From Tetrapyrgos nigripes (Eukaryota; Basidiomycota; Agaricomycetes; Agaricales; Campanellaceae): 64,000 bases of DNA. The stretch is from positions 62,001 through 126,000 of the forward strand of contig JAACJM010000090.1 of the NCBI GenBank assembly GCA_013368315.1, read 5' to 3'. Made by a program: the position numbers and the translations under genes. This document shows, one piece after another, positions 1 through 9,971 of this stretch (its first letter is position 1; each line of letters begins with the position of its first letter). The notes beneath the pieces were generated by a model, which saw nothing but the letters and a program-made list of their open reading frames with translations, did not search any database and was not told where the DNA came from.

Positions 1-163
1 ACGTGAGGAGCAGTGCCACCGGTGGCGTCGGTAGTGTCGGAAGGATTAGCGTTCGAGATGGGTGCATTGACGCTGGTGGCATTCGAGACAGTGGTATCAT
101 CATTAGAGGTAGAGGCCATAGATGTATGAATGGAATGATGTGGAGTGATATGAACGAAAAAAT

Positions 164-245
164 CTCTCGAGTGAGCGGCGAGTGAACGAGAGCCTTAGTT
201 TATCTCTCTCGTTCACTCGCCGCTCACTCGAGAGATAAACTAAGG
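164..245. repeat. Overlapping perfect inverted repeats (alternative hairpins)
   Basis: Bases 164-192 are the perfect reverse complement of 206-234 (29 bp, 13-bp loop). Bases 194-208 are in turn the reverse complement of 231-245 (15 bp). The right arm can therefore pair either with the far arm or with the loop region, but not with both at once. No gene or TIR explains it. Confidence 0.9.
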
Positions 246-364
246 GAAAATATAGTAAGAAGGGAAAGTATATAAGTAAGTGAAGGAGAATATGAAATAG
301 ATGCGACGTGTGGCAAAAGGATGTTTGGGACGGATGTGAGAGGAAGATGTGTGGATGTTAGGAG

Positions 365-408
365 ACTAGCAGTTTCACTGAATTGTGATCAGATCATAAA
401 CTGCTAGT
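365..408. repeat. Short perfect inverted repeat
   Basis: ACTAGCAGTTT at 365-375 is matched in reverse complement at 398-408 with a 22-base AT-rich loop. Its role is unknown. It could be a small foldback element remnant or a cruciform-forming site. Confidence 0.7.
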
Positions 409-605
409 AAGGAGGGCCCGATCTCAACGAGATGTACGAACCAAGATGGAGGATAGGAAAGGATGGAGACTGAGAGGAGTGGGGGATGGGAGACTCTGTG
501 AAGTACTCACAATTAGTAGTCTTTTAAAGCTACTTTACAATAATCTAATCATCGCTGTAAGTGCCCTATGGATTATTATCCATACATATTTATTTATCCT
601 TCTCG

Positions 606-686
606 CAGGACCCCAGGGCTGTCCATGCACTTCGTATGCCTCCATGGCTCACATCACTCGCGCAGGACCTCAGGGCTGTCCAATGC
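606..686 (+). repeat. Direct repeat of a 25-bp GC-rich unit
   Basis: A unit beginning GCAGGACC and containing CAGGGCTGTCCA occurs at about 606-630 and again at about 661-686, with one substitution and one inserted base. The period is about 55 bp. It resembles a two-copy tandem repeat, not a gene. Confidence 0.6.
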
Positions 687-840
687 ATCCTTCCCTCATA
701 TCCATGCTCCATTTCTCCTTGATTTGTTTCGTTTCAATCTCCTTTTCATGTCACCGATTTCCTCCTCATAACTTTAATATATCTATGTGTTTCTATTTTT
801 CTATCCTTACCTCCTGTTTCATACATTATCATACTTATAC

Positions 841-902
841 ACCCGAGAGACTTGATTCATTACACCTCCATCCTTTCACTCTCACTCACGAGTCTCTCGG
901 GT
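841..902. repeat. Inverted repeat, 12-bp arms
   Basis: ACCCGAGAGACT at 841-852 is perfectly complementary to AGTCTCTCGGGT at 891-902. The loop is 38 bases. It is one more hairpin in the same hairpin-rich kilobase. Confidence 0.7.
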
Positions 903-1758
903 ATGCATTATCTCTCGTTCATCTTTTCACTATTACTTATGAGTCTGTTAGTTCTAGCTAATCTCGAGTCACCCTCCCACCTCTCCCTGATCTATTACAG
1001 TAGTTACTATTTGTACGCGCCGCTGAGCCTCCCCTCGTTTGTGCCTTGCAATTCATACCCAGGGGAGTCGCTGTTTCAGGGCTCCCCGTGATTCCCGTAT
1101 AACTCTTCACTCGAGAATCCTTGCAAACGACACTGCAAGATGATTAGACTATATTAAAGTAAACATTAACCACGATTAAAGCTGACTAAGGGTGCATACC
1201 TAATTAGGAAGGGCGGATATCCCACGCTCCTCCCTGCCCTCGCAGGTCACTTTCAAGGAAGCTTTGGAAGACGCTGGTCTATCACTAAGCTCTGCAGTAA
1301 GTATAGATAGTTAGAGTTTGTGATGAGGTAGATATTTACTGAAAATCAAGAGTTGCTGATAAAATCTGGGGTACAGTGATGAGATTCTTTGATTCATTCT
1401 GACCATCATGTGCGGACATCCACAATGCAAAGATTAAAAATTGAAGGATCAGTTTGCCGCTGATAACAAACATATGCCAGCGTCGTGGAGCTGTCAGAAG
1501 AAGGTACCCCAACTGTCAGGTCGTTTGGTACTTACACTCATTTCCTGCGCCACATGCACCACAGACTGATTGCTTACTTCTCTTCTCCAAGCTGACAGGG
1601 GTCAATGGTAGTCTTGTGGTTAAGTTATAGGGCGAGGCGCCCACGAAAAGTTATTAGGTAATTAAGTGAGCACTGCCACCCTCGCGCGGTCAGTGGTCGA
1701 GACGTAACGCCTCCTCCTCTACTCTCTTCGCGTCTTTTCGTCACTACTTACCTCACAA

Positions 1759-1998
1759 ATGCCTCGGAACGACAACTGGACAAGTCAGCAAGGCTTGGAA
1801 GCCATCAAACATGTGGTCTCCGAGTGTATTCCCTCATGGCGTAATGGCCTTCGTGATTGGCAACTTGAGTCCATCTCTACCATTCTTTCCCGACGAAATC
1901 TCTTCGCGATTGCCGCTACGGGTGATGGGAAGTCTGCACTGTACACTGTTGCTTTTCCACCCTTGCGAGGTGCTGCCAGATACTCGAAAAAGTTGTAA
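1759..1998 (+). pseudogene. RecQ/DEAD-type helicase, 5' fragment
   Basis: The 79-codon frame starts at an ATG and reads like the beginning of the RecQ-family helicases common in Agaricomycetes. It has a segment WRNGLRDWQLESISTIL followed by a Walker A-like box, ATGDGKSALY (about residues 53-62). Full-length relatives have hundreds of further residues with DEAH and helicase C motifs; here the frame ends 17 residues after the Walker box. The fragment lies inside the TTAA-flanked element and overlaps the 3' end of the antisense DUF6589-like frame. I read it as a captured, non-functional piece. Confidence 0.65.
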
Positions 1999-2819
1999 AG
2001 GAAAGGTGCTCGCGCTTTGAATGTATCCGCAGTGTGCTGTGGATCGTAATTGAGGATGTCGTCCCAAGATGCATCACTCGGTGCTATCACTGCTGGCGTG
2101 TATTCTGGGTGCTCTGGATCGTTCTTCGTGAGTAATGCGATGTCTTGATGAGCCTTCTGTGCGCATATTTGAGCGGCATAAGCTTTGATGGCGGGTCGGG
2201 CAAATCCAATAGTTGTAGGTCCCACATCAAGGGAGTACGCAAGACCTCGTTCAGCTTTTCGTGGAGATCGCCAGGATGGGTTACTGTTTCGATGGCAGAA
2301 GATTGAATCAATGATGTGAATTGCCTTGACAGATCCCCGACCCGAGAGAAATGTAGCGATCGCCCTTCTATGAAACTTTGTGCGTAGATCCTCATCACAT
2401 TTCCGCTCTCGATCCCAGAATAGCAGCTCCAAGAAATCACCAATACAGCCAAAGTCCATGCTGATTTGCTTTAATGTCGAGTCCATGAGGGTGAACTTGT
2501 TGGCCAGATGCTCTTCTTGCGTACATTTTTGCTTTCGGAGACGTGGTCGTAGGGGAGGAAGATTTTTGATTTGTTCCGTGAATGATGATGTAGTCGCTGT
2601 AGAGTGAAGGGTTATCGGACTGCCTAAAGCTGTGCCAGCTGACACGGCTGAAGAAAAATCCGTGTGGGAAGCAGAAATGGGCGAGTCGAAGAGAGTAGCA
2701 GATGAATGAGAGCTGGATGGGGATGGATTATCAATGGAATCTGATGGCGGCAAAGGTGGAACTAGCTGTTCTCGGGGTAAGTCTTGGGATGTGGTTTGAG
2801 TTATAGAGTCATTCGACAC
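1785..2819 (-). pseudogene. DUF6589-like protein, N-terminal portion, fused to antisense helicase sequence
   Basis: A 344-codon frame. Residues 1-90 are Ser/Pro/Thr-rich and probably disordered. Residues about 110-280 resemble the region preceding the catalytic part of basidiomycete DUF6589 proteins: a segment ATFLSGRGSVKAIHIIDSI, then KAYAAQICAQKAHQDI, LLTKNDPEHPE, SWDDILNYDP and EYLAAPRKGGK. I matched these from memory of the family, without a search. After AAPRKGGK the frame runs into the antisense strand of the helicase fragment, so the C-terminal residues are not native. Family members are much longer. It lies wholly inside the TTAA element and is probably a truncated, rearranged capture. 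Confidence 0.55.
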
Positions 2820-3864
2820 AGTTGAAGAGACATCTGGAGAGTTGTACGGACGAAATCGATGGTCAGAAAGGCGAGGTAGTGGCTTGGGAATGACCAGGTT
2901 TGCGTCAGCAGCAGAAAGCCAGTTTTTTTCGCAATTTTCGAGTTTTTGTCGTGTTTGCAGACATTTAGAGCACGAGCGAGTGTTATGAGAGCTGTATGTT
3001 GACTATATGAAGAGGTATTGTGGCCTGAAGCCACATACGTCGTGGTGGAAGGGGAAAAGGGGTCGTGTGAATTCTCTTAATTAGCTAATAAAAATTTGTG
3101 CGCGCGGCGTCTATAACATTAACACCAGACTACATACACACGACTATCTGTGTATCGTCAGTCTGGTATCGAGACTAGGTCAATGGGGGTTCTCCTGGGA
3201 GTTAATTTCTCACCTGGAGCAGTTTCCGTTTAGATCCATGGATCCTAGGTGCTGTGCCAAACTGTTCAACATGCTGAATAGCAGAGTGGTCCAGTTCTAC
3301 TCCTGCATCTGCCAAGCTATCTGTGAGTTAATGAGGTTGTCGCACCGATGGGCGGATTAGTATATCTTTGCATCATTCTCTTTTAAATCTCACTGCTGTC
3401 GCTTGTTACTTTCAATATACCATTGTGTTTTGGATTTTTATACTACCTTTGTGCACATTTTCTGATCCACAAGTTTACTACGTAAGGATGATGATTGCCA
3501 CGCTTGGGAGGGGCAAACTCAATCCTTCAATTTTCAATCTTTGTGTTACTATACCCCAAATGTTATCAGCAACTCTTGATTTTCGGTACATATCTACCTC
3601 ATAACATTCTCTAACTATGTATACTTACTGCAGAGCTTAGTGATAGACCAGCGTGTTTCAAAACTTGCTTGAAAGTGGCTGGCGAGGGCAGGAAGGAGCG
3701 TGGGATATCTACCCTTCTTAATTAGGTATGCACCCTTAGTCAGCTTTAAGTGGCCACATACAGCGCATTAGGAGGTTCGGCTCAGAATGGACTTGAAGTT
3801 CGGAGAAAGTCATTGTCATGTCACGCTAAGAGTTCGAGTCTTAACCCTTAGTTTCGAATCCTGA

Positions 3865-4135
3865 TTACGAGGCCTTTAGGCTGAGTTAACTTAGGTCGAC
3901 CTCGAAAACTTTTCCACGGGTTCAAACTCCCACCCCTATTCGTTGGCGCTCGGCAAGCGCTCATGTGGAATCACGGTCGAGACCATCATGACGTCGTTCA
4001 CGGCTTCCTCGGACAAATGCATAACCAAGGCAGCGTAGGCAGCATCAGGGTGCTCCTTGTCTTCCTCCTTGCTTCCTCCCCCGATCTGAGGGCCTCGTAG
4101 CTTGCCACGCGAAGCGATGGCACTTTACCCCAGTT
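3865..4135 (+). repeat. tRNA-like boxed repeat, copy A
   Basis: This copy starts at TTACGAGGCCTTTAGG. An A-box-like TAGGCTGAGTT lies at 3877-3887 and a B-box-like GGGTTCAAACTCC at 3918-3930. The segment TTCGTTGGCGCTCGGCAAGCGC follows in two parts, then GACGTCGTTCACGGCTTCCTCGG. A second partial unit (CCTCGTAGCTTGCCACGCGA) follows at about 4090-4135 and is cut off by the next inverted repeat. Other copies lie near 13.8, 39.9, 42.6, 43.0, 44.4, 44.8 and 62.5 kb. The boxes and spacing fit an RNA polymerase III-type internal promoter, as in tRNA-derived SINEs, but the longest copies (about 0.7 kb) are long for a SINE. Confidence 0.6.
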
Positions 4136-4261
4136 AAAAGTTCGGTGAGTGGCATCAGAGTTCGGAAAATCGAGGCTGTCACATGTCACGCTGTAAGAGT
4201 TCGGAGGGGTCAAAAATAGCCTCAAGAGTTCGGAAATTGCGGAAAATGATCAAGAAGTTCG

Positions 4262-5318
4262 GCCACTTTTTCACTATTTCCGGAACTTTATAAGGCAATT
4301 TGCTTCTCTACCGAACACTTTTAGCGTGACATGTGACATGCCTCATTTTCCGAACTTTGAGAACTTGAAATCCACCGAACACTTTGAGCGTGACGTGACA
4401 CTGCCCCTTTTCCCGAACTTTAACTCCAGGCACAGTTTCAAACTTCAAACCTGCCCTGGCTAGAACTTTCATCTGGGATTGCCGTGATTTGTGGACTAGT
4501 TCTTCTTTGCCTCGTTGTCTTTTGCTGTCACTCGTTACTTTTAATATACCATTGTGCCTTTGTCATTTGCATTGACCTGCGTATGATTACATCTGTGAGG
4601 ATTACACTTTGAGATAGAGATAAGATTTAGATAATCCATATATGGTAATCAAAGAAATGAATTTTGAGTTGATCTCATGGCAATGTAGTTGATACTGAAG
4701 TGATACTCAAAATAAAATCTGAACTGTGATATCTGAAGTAGATGTCTAGATATGAGGTCCAGAAGTAGCCCAGTGGCTGAAGTCACTTCATGTTTCGTGT
4801 ACTCCTTCTGTTGCACAAGGAGTCTTCTTTCTTGTCCAGAACATAGATTTTCATACCATGGGCAATCAATATCTGAAGTAGGTTCAAATTTTATTGCATG
4901 CCGATGGCTCGGCATGATTGCCCTGTGATCCGCTTTGACTTTCTCCTTATTTCTCGTAGAACAGCTAGATACACAATGTAGCGTATCCAGATAGGTAACT
5001 ATTATATCTAGAGTTTAAATCGCAATTTAGCAATGATATTCACATAGTATGATGCTGGTAATACAGCATGTAGTATTCATGTTCAAGTTTTAGGAAACAC
5101 GAATTTGTCATGTAAGTCTGCGAGAACTGGATCACACTCAAAGTTCGAAACCCGGTTTTAGTTCGGGAAAATGAACAGTGTCACATGTCACGCTCAAAGT
5201 GTTCGGTGGATTCTGACCACAGAGTTCGGAAATTGAGCCCTGTCACATGTCACGCTAAAAGTGTTGGTAGAGTAGCAAATTGCCTTACAAAGTTCGGAAA
5301 TAGTGAAAATCATCCGAA
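4262..5318. repeat. Foldback element with about 170-bp arms carrying GTGACATGTCAC-type motifs
   Basis: The left arm, about 4262-4440, is matched in reverse complement at about 5140-5318. Shared blocks include TTTCACTATTTCC, AAGGCAATTTGCT, ACTTTTAGCGTGACATGTGACA, in parts, and TCCACCGAACACTTTGAGCG. The centre (4450-5130) is AT-rich and holds no gene. I could not define a clean target duplication because similar motifs also occur just outside, at 3800-3850 and 4160-4210. A non-autonomous DNA transposon or nested MITEs are likely. Confidence 0.6.
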
Positions 5319-5751
5319 AGTTCGGGAAATAATATTGTCCACGATTGACTGGCATATTACTCCCTTCCTGCATTGCGATGACCCTTCCAGGGTTCTTTCT
5401 ACCTTGACTTCAATTGCCTGTTTTTCAGGTATATCTTCTAGCTGCATGTTGCTTCCTCATCCTGAAGCGTCTATGCTGTGCTATCGTGGAAAGTATTATT
5501 TCCGACTTAAAACGCCATTTCCGAACGCAAAAGCGTGACATGTGACACCCGAATTGACATCTAACTCCTGAATTCAAGAAGGCAACTATTGAATTCAGAG
5601 TGTCAACTCCCGAATTCACACGAGCAAATACCCAAGTTTGAGGATGGAATATCGAATTGAAGGAAGGGTATACCGAATCAAGAGGGGCACCTGGTTTTTC
5701 AAGCTCACAGTCAAGCCACTCAAGCTGCAGTGAGCTTGAATGTGAGCTTGA

Positions 5752-6085
5752 CTTTCATTTTGGGTGTGGCTGTGCTTATCCTACCCAACTTTACTACACT
5801 TGCATTAAATGGCTCACGTAACTTCCATTTTGGGTGTGGCTGTGCTTATCCCTACACAACTTTACTACACTTCATTTCATAACAAATATTTGCATAAATG
5901 GCTTGCTTGACTTCCATTTTAGGTGTGGCTGTGCTTATCCCACCAACTTCACTACACTTCATTTCATAACAAGATACTTGCATTAAATGGCTTGCTTGAC
6001 TTCCATTTTGGGTGTGGCTGTGCTTATCCCCCAACTTCACTACACTTCATTTCATAACAAGATACTTGCATTAAATGGCTCACTT
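5752..6085 (+). repeat. Tandem repeat, about 89-bp unit, four copies
   Basis: The start CTTCCATTTTGGGTGTGGCT recurs at about 5752, 5822, 5911 and 6000. The first period is 70 bp and the next two are 89 bp. The rest of each unit (TACACTTCATTTCATAACAA and neighbours) is well conserved. It lies inside the 5473-7826 element. Confidence 0.8.
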
Positions 6086-6124
6086 ATTTCTGAAAGGTGT
6101 ATAAGCAACACTTATCCACTATTG

Positions 6125-6235
6125 AGTTCTTGGGTGAGCGTGAGTTTGAGTGAGCTTGAGTGGGAGCTTGGGTGTGCACTTTAGTGTGAGCTTGAGTGTG
6201 AGCTTGAGTGTGAGTTTGAGTGTAGATTTGCATCA
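6125..6235 (+). repeat. Short tandem array of TGTGAGCTTGAG-like 12-mers
   Basis: Imperfect 6/12-bp repeats of GTGAGCTTGAG and GTGAGTTTGAG fill this stretch. Shorter runs of the same motif lie at 5728-5755 and 6990-7022, so they sit on both sides of the element centre. The remaining interior (6240-6980) is AT-rich, with a diverged duplication around GACAGTATTTTG at about 6483 and 6645, and shows no gene. Confidence 0.65.
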
Positions 6236-7834
6236 ACCTGAGAGTTAATTATGGCTTGAAGGAGTAGGCATCCCTTACATCAGTTCATATACTTGCACTT
6301 ACACTACATTCACCTATGTTTAGGGGTTAGTAACAAATAATGCCAGAATTACCATAGATAAGGACTATCTAAGGAGATATTCAGATTCATTGACCCAAAA
6401 TACCATAGTAGGCATGTCCACATCACTACTGGATGCTATAGCTTGCAGTGTCCATGGCTATCCCAAGTTTTGCCATTTTGAGACAGTATTTTGCACATAG
6501 CTCCTCAAGATTTGATAATATGCCAGAAAAAACTATATTCCTAAGTCTAGGGAGTTTCAATGCAATACCCTACCAACCCACATGATTATCAGACCTGATT
6601 TGACACAATGAATAGTACCCATCCTGCTCTTTTGTTATATTTAGACAGTATTTTGGCCATATCTCCCTAACCACTACAGATACTACAAATATAATTAAAT
6701 ATTTGGATTCAGTGTACCAAAATACACCTTACCTATTCAGATGATTTTTCATTGCTGGCTCTGGGAATGTATTTTGTGTTTTCTGGGTCAGCCACAGCCA
6801 CTATTTCCATTCCAAATAGGGATTTGAGGCCGTATTGACTGTACCCACTCTCCCATCAAATTTTGGCCTGTGGGAAAACCCACTAGTAATAAAAATCTGA
6901 ATTTTCGAGTATTTGAGGCCTCTTTCCAAAAAAGGAAGTGCCCCACCCCACCAAAATGCACCCAAAAGCCTGCCCACAGCCAGCACAAAGGCTTGAATGT
7001 GAGCTTGAATGTGAGCTTGAAAAACTGGTGACCCGAATCAAGAGTGCTGAGTGCAGAACTGAACGGAGACAGTACAGGTTGACTGCTGACAACACAAACT
7101 AGCATATCGGAGTATCAGATTGCGCTAAATATTTTTCCAAGATATGACTATTTGCTAAGTGCATTTCCCCCTCAAACAAATGTACAATTACTTTCCAAGC
7201 GAAAATAAAGCTTTATATACATAATTAGTATGGTTGTGGTACAACAAGCTTGCTTTACATAAGTGTCCATACAACTACACCTACTTGCCTCAGGAGCGCG
7301 GGACATAGGTATTGTGGGACATGGTAGTAAATGATAGGAGTTCTGGGCAAAACCAATTAAAATCTGCGTTCTCCCAAAGAAAGAGGAACGGCGCTCTCAA
7401 GGCACGGAAATACATAACGTCTTGATTCATAATTATTTAATCAGTTATTCCTGCTAACTACTTACAGGAGGCTTAGCAAAGCTCCAATGTCGGTCCAAAC
7501 GATTCTAGTGAAATTCAATATAATCTGAGATGCTGATTTCGGTCCAACTTCTGCAAGTATTCGGACCATTCCCCGATCATTCGGCAAAAGCGGAAATCAG
7601 TGGTCGGGAGTCAATTCTCTTTATTCAGTACTCACTTCATAAATTCGGTCATTGCTCCTCTGAATTCGGCACTCGCCTTCAAGAGCTCGGATCTGAACTC
7701 TAGGAATTCGATACTCGCCTTCTTGAATTCGGGATTTATATGTCAATTCGGGAGTCACATGTCACGCTTTTGCGTTCGGAAATGATGTTTTAGGTCGGAA
7801 TAATACTTTCCACGATAGCACAGCATAAGCGTCG

Positions 7835-8168
7835 CAACCAGCCAGCGTAGTAATTCCAGCATGGTGGCCGAAGAAAAGGGGGGGTACACATGCCACGTGT
7901 ATCTGTTACACAGCTTCAGTCCATGCCCCGGAAATTCCGGACCTGCTCCTTAGCCTCGCCTTTACCAAGTCTTTCTTCCACTGCTTCGAGGTCTCTACTT
8001 TTAGCGTGAAATTCTCTCGAATTACCAGGTTTTTATCAAGTTACTTGGACCTTCTCCAAAGCTAATCTGTTTGTTTTCGTGAAGACGAAGTTATAAACGC
8101 GTATTCACCATCCTGACCTAGCACAAACATTGACCATACTAACTACTAATCGAAGCCCCAAGTGAGGT
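7835..8168. other. Intergenic, nothing recognised
   Basis: This is unique-looking sequence between the right end of the non-autonomous element and the 3' end of the first GDSL-like gene. I see no domain-bearing frame and no strong repeat. It should hold the 3' flank and polyadenylation region of the minus-strand gene. Confidence 0.4.
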
Positions 8169-9971
8169 CTAGTAGTCCAGTGACTCCCTGCTCCTCTCAG
8201 TAAGACGCGACTCGACCACCAAACGGTGGAATAGCATATCTGTCCATTGATTATGCTCAAATGGAAGGGCATCTGAGATAATATGTGGGGATTAGCTCAG
8301 GAATAATGAACCTAAGAAGTTCGGAATAAATAACTCACAATGCAGGCAATCCCAATATCCCGTATGTGCATCAATCCTCTGGAAATCCATCGACCAAAAA
8401 TCCAGGTAAATCCATTTATTTCCTCCCCCGTTCCACAAGCCGTCTGAACTCTCAAGCCTTGCCTCCTCATACTTTCGAATTGCTTCTCGCCATTTGTCGT
8501 TTCTCTCGGGGAACATATCCCAATCCCACTCTTCTGGGTCTGGTTTTTTCGTGGCCTGGCTGTAGAGACCAATCTTCGGCATCGTGCATGGAAGAAAAGG
8601 GGACAGGGAACTGTGCGCATAAAGGATGACCGGGAGAGATGGAACGGAAGAAGAGTGTAGTGTGAGGGAGAGGAGCGAGGTTCGCCATAACCACTTTGAT
8701 ATGGATATAGCGAATGCGTTTACGAACAAGGAAGGAAGGAAGAAGAGTAGTACACACCATTTCTGAGTATCCATGCTCAATTCTCCTCCTGAACCCTTCG
8801 TAGTCAGTTGTTTCTTCAACGTAGCCTCGTAGTCTGACGCGACTCCACTATTTAATGAAAGTGAGTAAGCACCATCGGCGAGATGAAGAGTGAATGAAAG
8901 CAACTCACATGTGCTCCATTACTAACGACGGCCAAGCCATCCTCGTTAACACCTCTTGCTCGCTCTCCATCCACCTCCTTTGTCAACTCTGCGAGAGCCA
9001 CTTCCCAATTGTTCACCGTAAAATAGTGTTGGTGATGTACATAGGCCCAATCTGCCCGGAATATCTTCTTCAACTCGTCAGGAGTAACCAACAACTGAGC
9101 GACAAAATGCGTAAGAATGGGTCGGTAAGCTCGCTCAAGAGGAATTCTTGCTCGTCGAACGAGCTCTTGACAGGGTGGATGGTTCATATCGAGTCGATAT
9201 TGAGGAGCGAGACCTTCATATTGAAGAGGTCCTTCGTGATATTCCTCAAGTTTGAGACCTGCTTGGTAGATGCGGTGGTCGACGGTGTAGAGCTAGTGAA
9301 TTGTTAAAGAGTCTGGTAGAAAAAATTGAGTTGGAGTTCATCAGAGATTGCACAGAGCTACGCTGAAAGAAATGGAAGGAAGAACGAAGCGCACCTCCAA
9401 CAAGGAACAATCCTCCAGCACTTTTCAAGAACCTAACCACCAGCTCTTCAGCGTCAAAAGGAACCACTTTCCCAAATTCAGATTCCCAAACCCAATTCGA
9501 CATCTCCAGATAGCGTTCCTTTTTTTGTTCTTCGGTCATCCTCACTCCACTAACGGGTACTGGTTCAGGTTCGGGATCGGGAAGCCTCAATCCTGGATCC
9601 AGGCCGTGTTTGTGATAAAGATTGATCCACCTATCTGCCTCTTCGTGAGTTTGGAAGGGTGGGACACGAGATATCCAATGTCCGTGAGCGCATCTGTCTG
9701 GAGGACAATAGGGGCTGTATTTTTGGATTTCGAGCTCTTCTGGAGAAAGAGACGGAGGCACGAGCTCAGAGGGATAGTCAGGCATTTCCTGCTTGATATT
9801 TTGGGATGTGGCATTCAGCGAGTTCGTATCGCCATCGCCGTTGGTGGTGTAGATGTAGGTGTGGTTGGTGAACGAGTTTAGGTGTTCTGAGCATAGGAAG
9901 AGTAAGAAAGCGCCGACTGTGAGGATGTATAGGATGTTTCGAAGACGCGATGTCGAGGCATAGTCTGTCAT
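8169..9971 (-). pseudogene. GDSL/PC-esterase-like type II membrane protein, broken tandem paralogue
   Basis: This is a five-exon minus-strand gene parallel to the intact paralogue downstream. Exons are 9971-9395, 9312-8909, 8847-8758, 8693-8339 and 8272-8169 (509 codons plus stop). It keeps an N-terminal membrane segment (ILYILTVGAFLLFLCS), the GDSL nucleophile motif formed across intron 1 (Ser about residue 194) and the C-terminal DCLHYALPFEHNQW block with a DxxH pair. Two lesions are visible. There is a TAG at 9293-9295, five codons after the catalytic Ser, where the paralogue has CAC. One A is added to the A-run at about 8545-8552, so the exon-4 reading frame before the run and after it differ. 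Because the exon-4 acceptor also lies at a different phase from the paralogue, frame is regained after the run. It is probably non-functional unless these are assembly errors. Homology is recognised from motifs only. Confidence 0.75.

Larger units (their letters stand above)
1..1175. other. No convincing gene; hairpin-rich intergenic DNA
   Basis: Open frames here, including a 171-codon one at 446-961, have pyrimidine-rich, low-complexity translations with no recognisable domain, so I call no gene. The stretch is unusually rich in perfect inverted repeats, listed separately, and in short direct repeats. It ends at the TTAA that begins the next mobile element. Confidence 0.5.
1176..3749. mobile_element. 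2.57-kb DNA transposon with long TIRs and TTAA junctions
   Basis: Terminal inverted repeats run 1180-1459 on the left and 3512-3745 on the right. They match closely from the first base (AGCTGACTAAGG) inward, apart from about 45 extra bases in the left arm. TTAA sits exactly outside both ends (1176-1179 and 3746-3749), as expected for the piggyBac/Kolobok style of target duplication. No intact transposase is present. The interior holds a 5' piece of a RecQ-type helicase gene and an antisense DUF6589-like gene piece, so this is a non-autonomous element. A weaker second inverted repeat at about 1622-1670 and 3067-3118 suggests a nested insertion. The TIR/TTAA pattern is seen directly; the superfamily assignment is inference. 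Confidence 0.75.
5465..7834. mobile_element. 2.35-kb non-autonomous element, about 125-bp TIRs and 8-bp target duplication
   Basis: The element is 5473-7826. The left end ATGCTGTGCTATCGTGG and its reverse complement on the right begin TIRs of about 125 bp (5473-5597 and 7704-7826) that differ at scattered bases. Outside them are AAGCGTCT (5465-5472) and AAGCGTCG (7827-7834), an 8-bp duplication with one mismatch. Eight base pairs fits hAT, P, Merlin or Zisupton-like (KDZ) elements; I cannot choose. The interior has no transposase, only tandem repeats (5752-6085 and 6125-6235) and AT-rich DNA. The arms share the GCGTGACATGTGAC motif with the neighbouring foldback at 4.3-5.3 kb, so the two may belong to one family. 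Confidence 0.75.

Noticed and set aside
446..961. 171-codon open frame as a gene
   Set aside because: The translation is dominated by Ser/Ile/His/Cys from pyrimidine-rich repeats, spans direct and inverted repeats, and has no domain.
3126..3168. CAGACTAC...GTCAGTCTGG inverted repeats (also about 49056-49113) as one transposon family
   Set aside because: Only the terminal 7-9 bases agree between the two sites and the loops differ; too little to claim a family.
3918..3930. Functional tRNA gene at the GGGTTCAAACTCC box
   Set aside because: No acceptor stem or anticodon arm pairing could be formed around the boxes; the match is limited to promoter-like boxes of a repeat.
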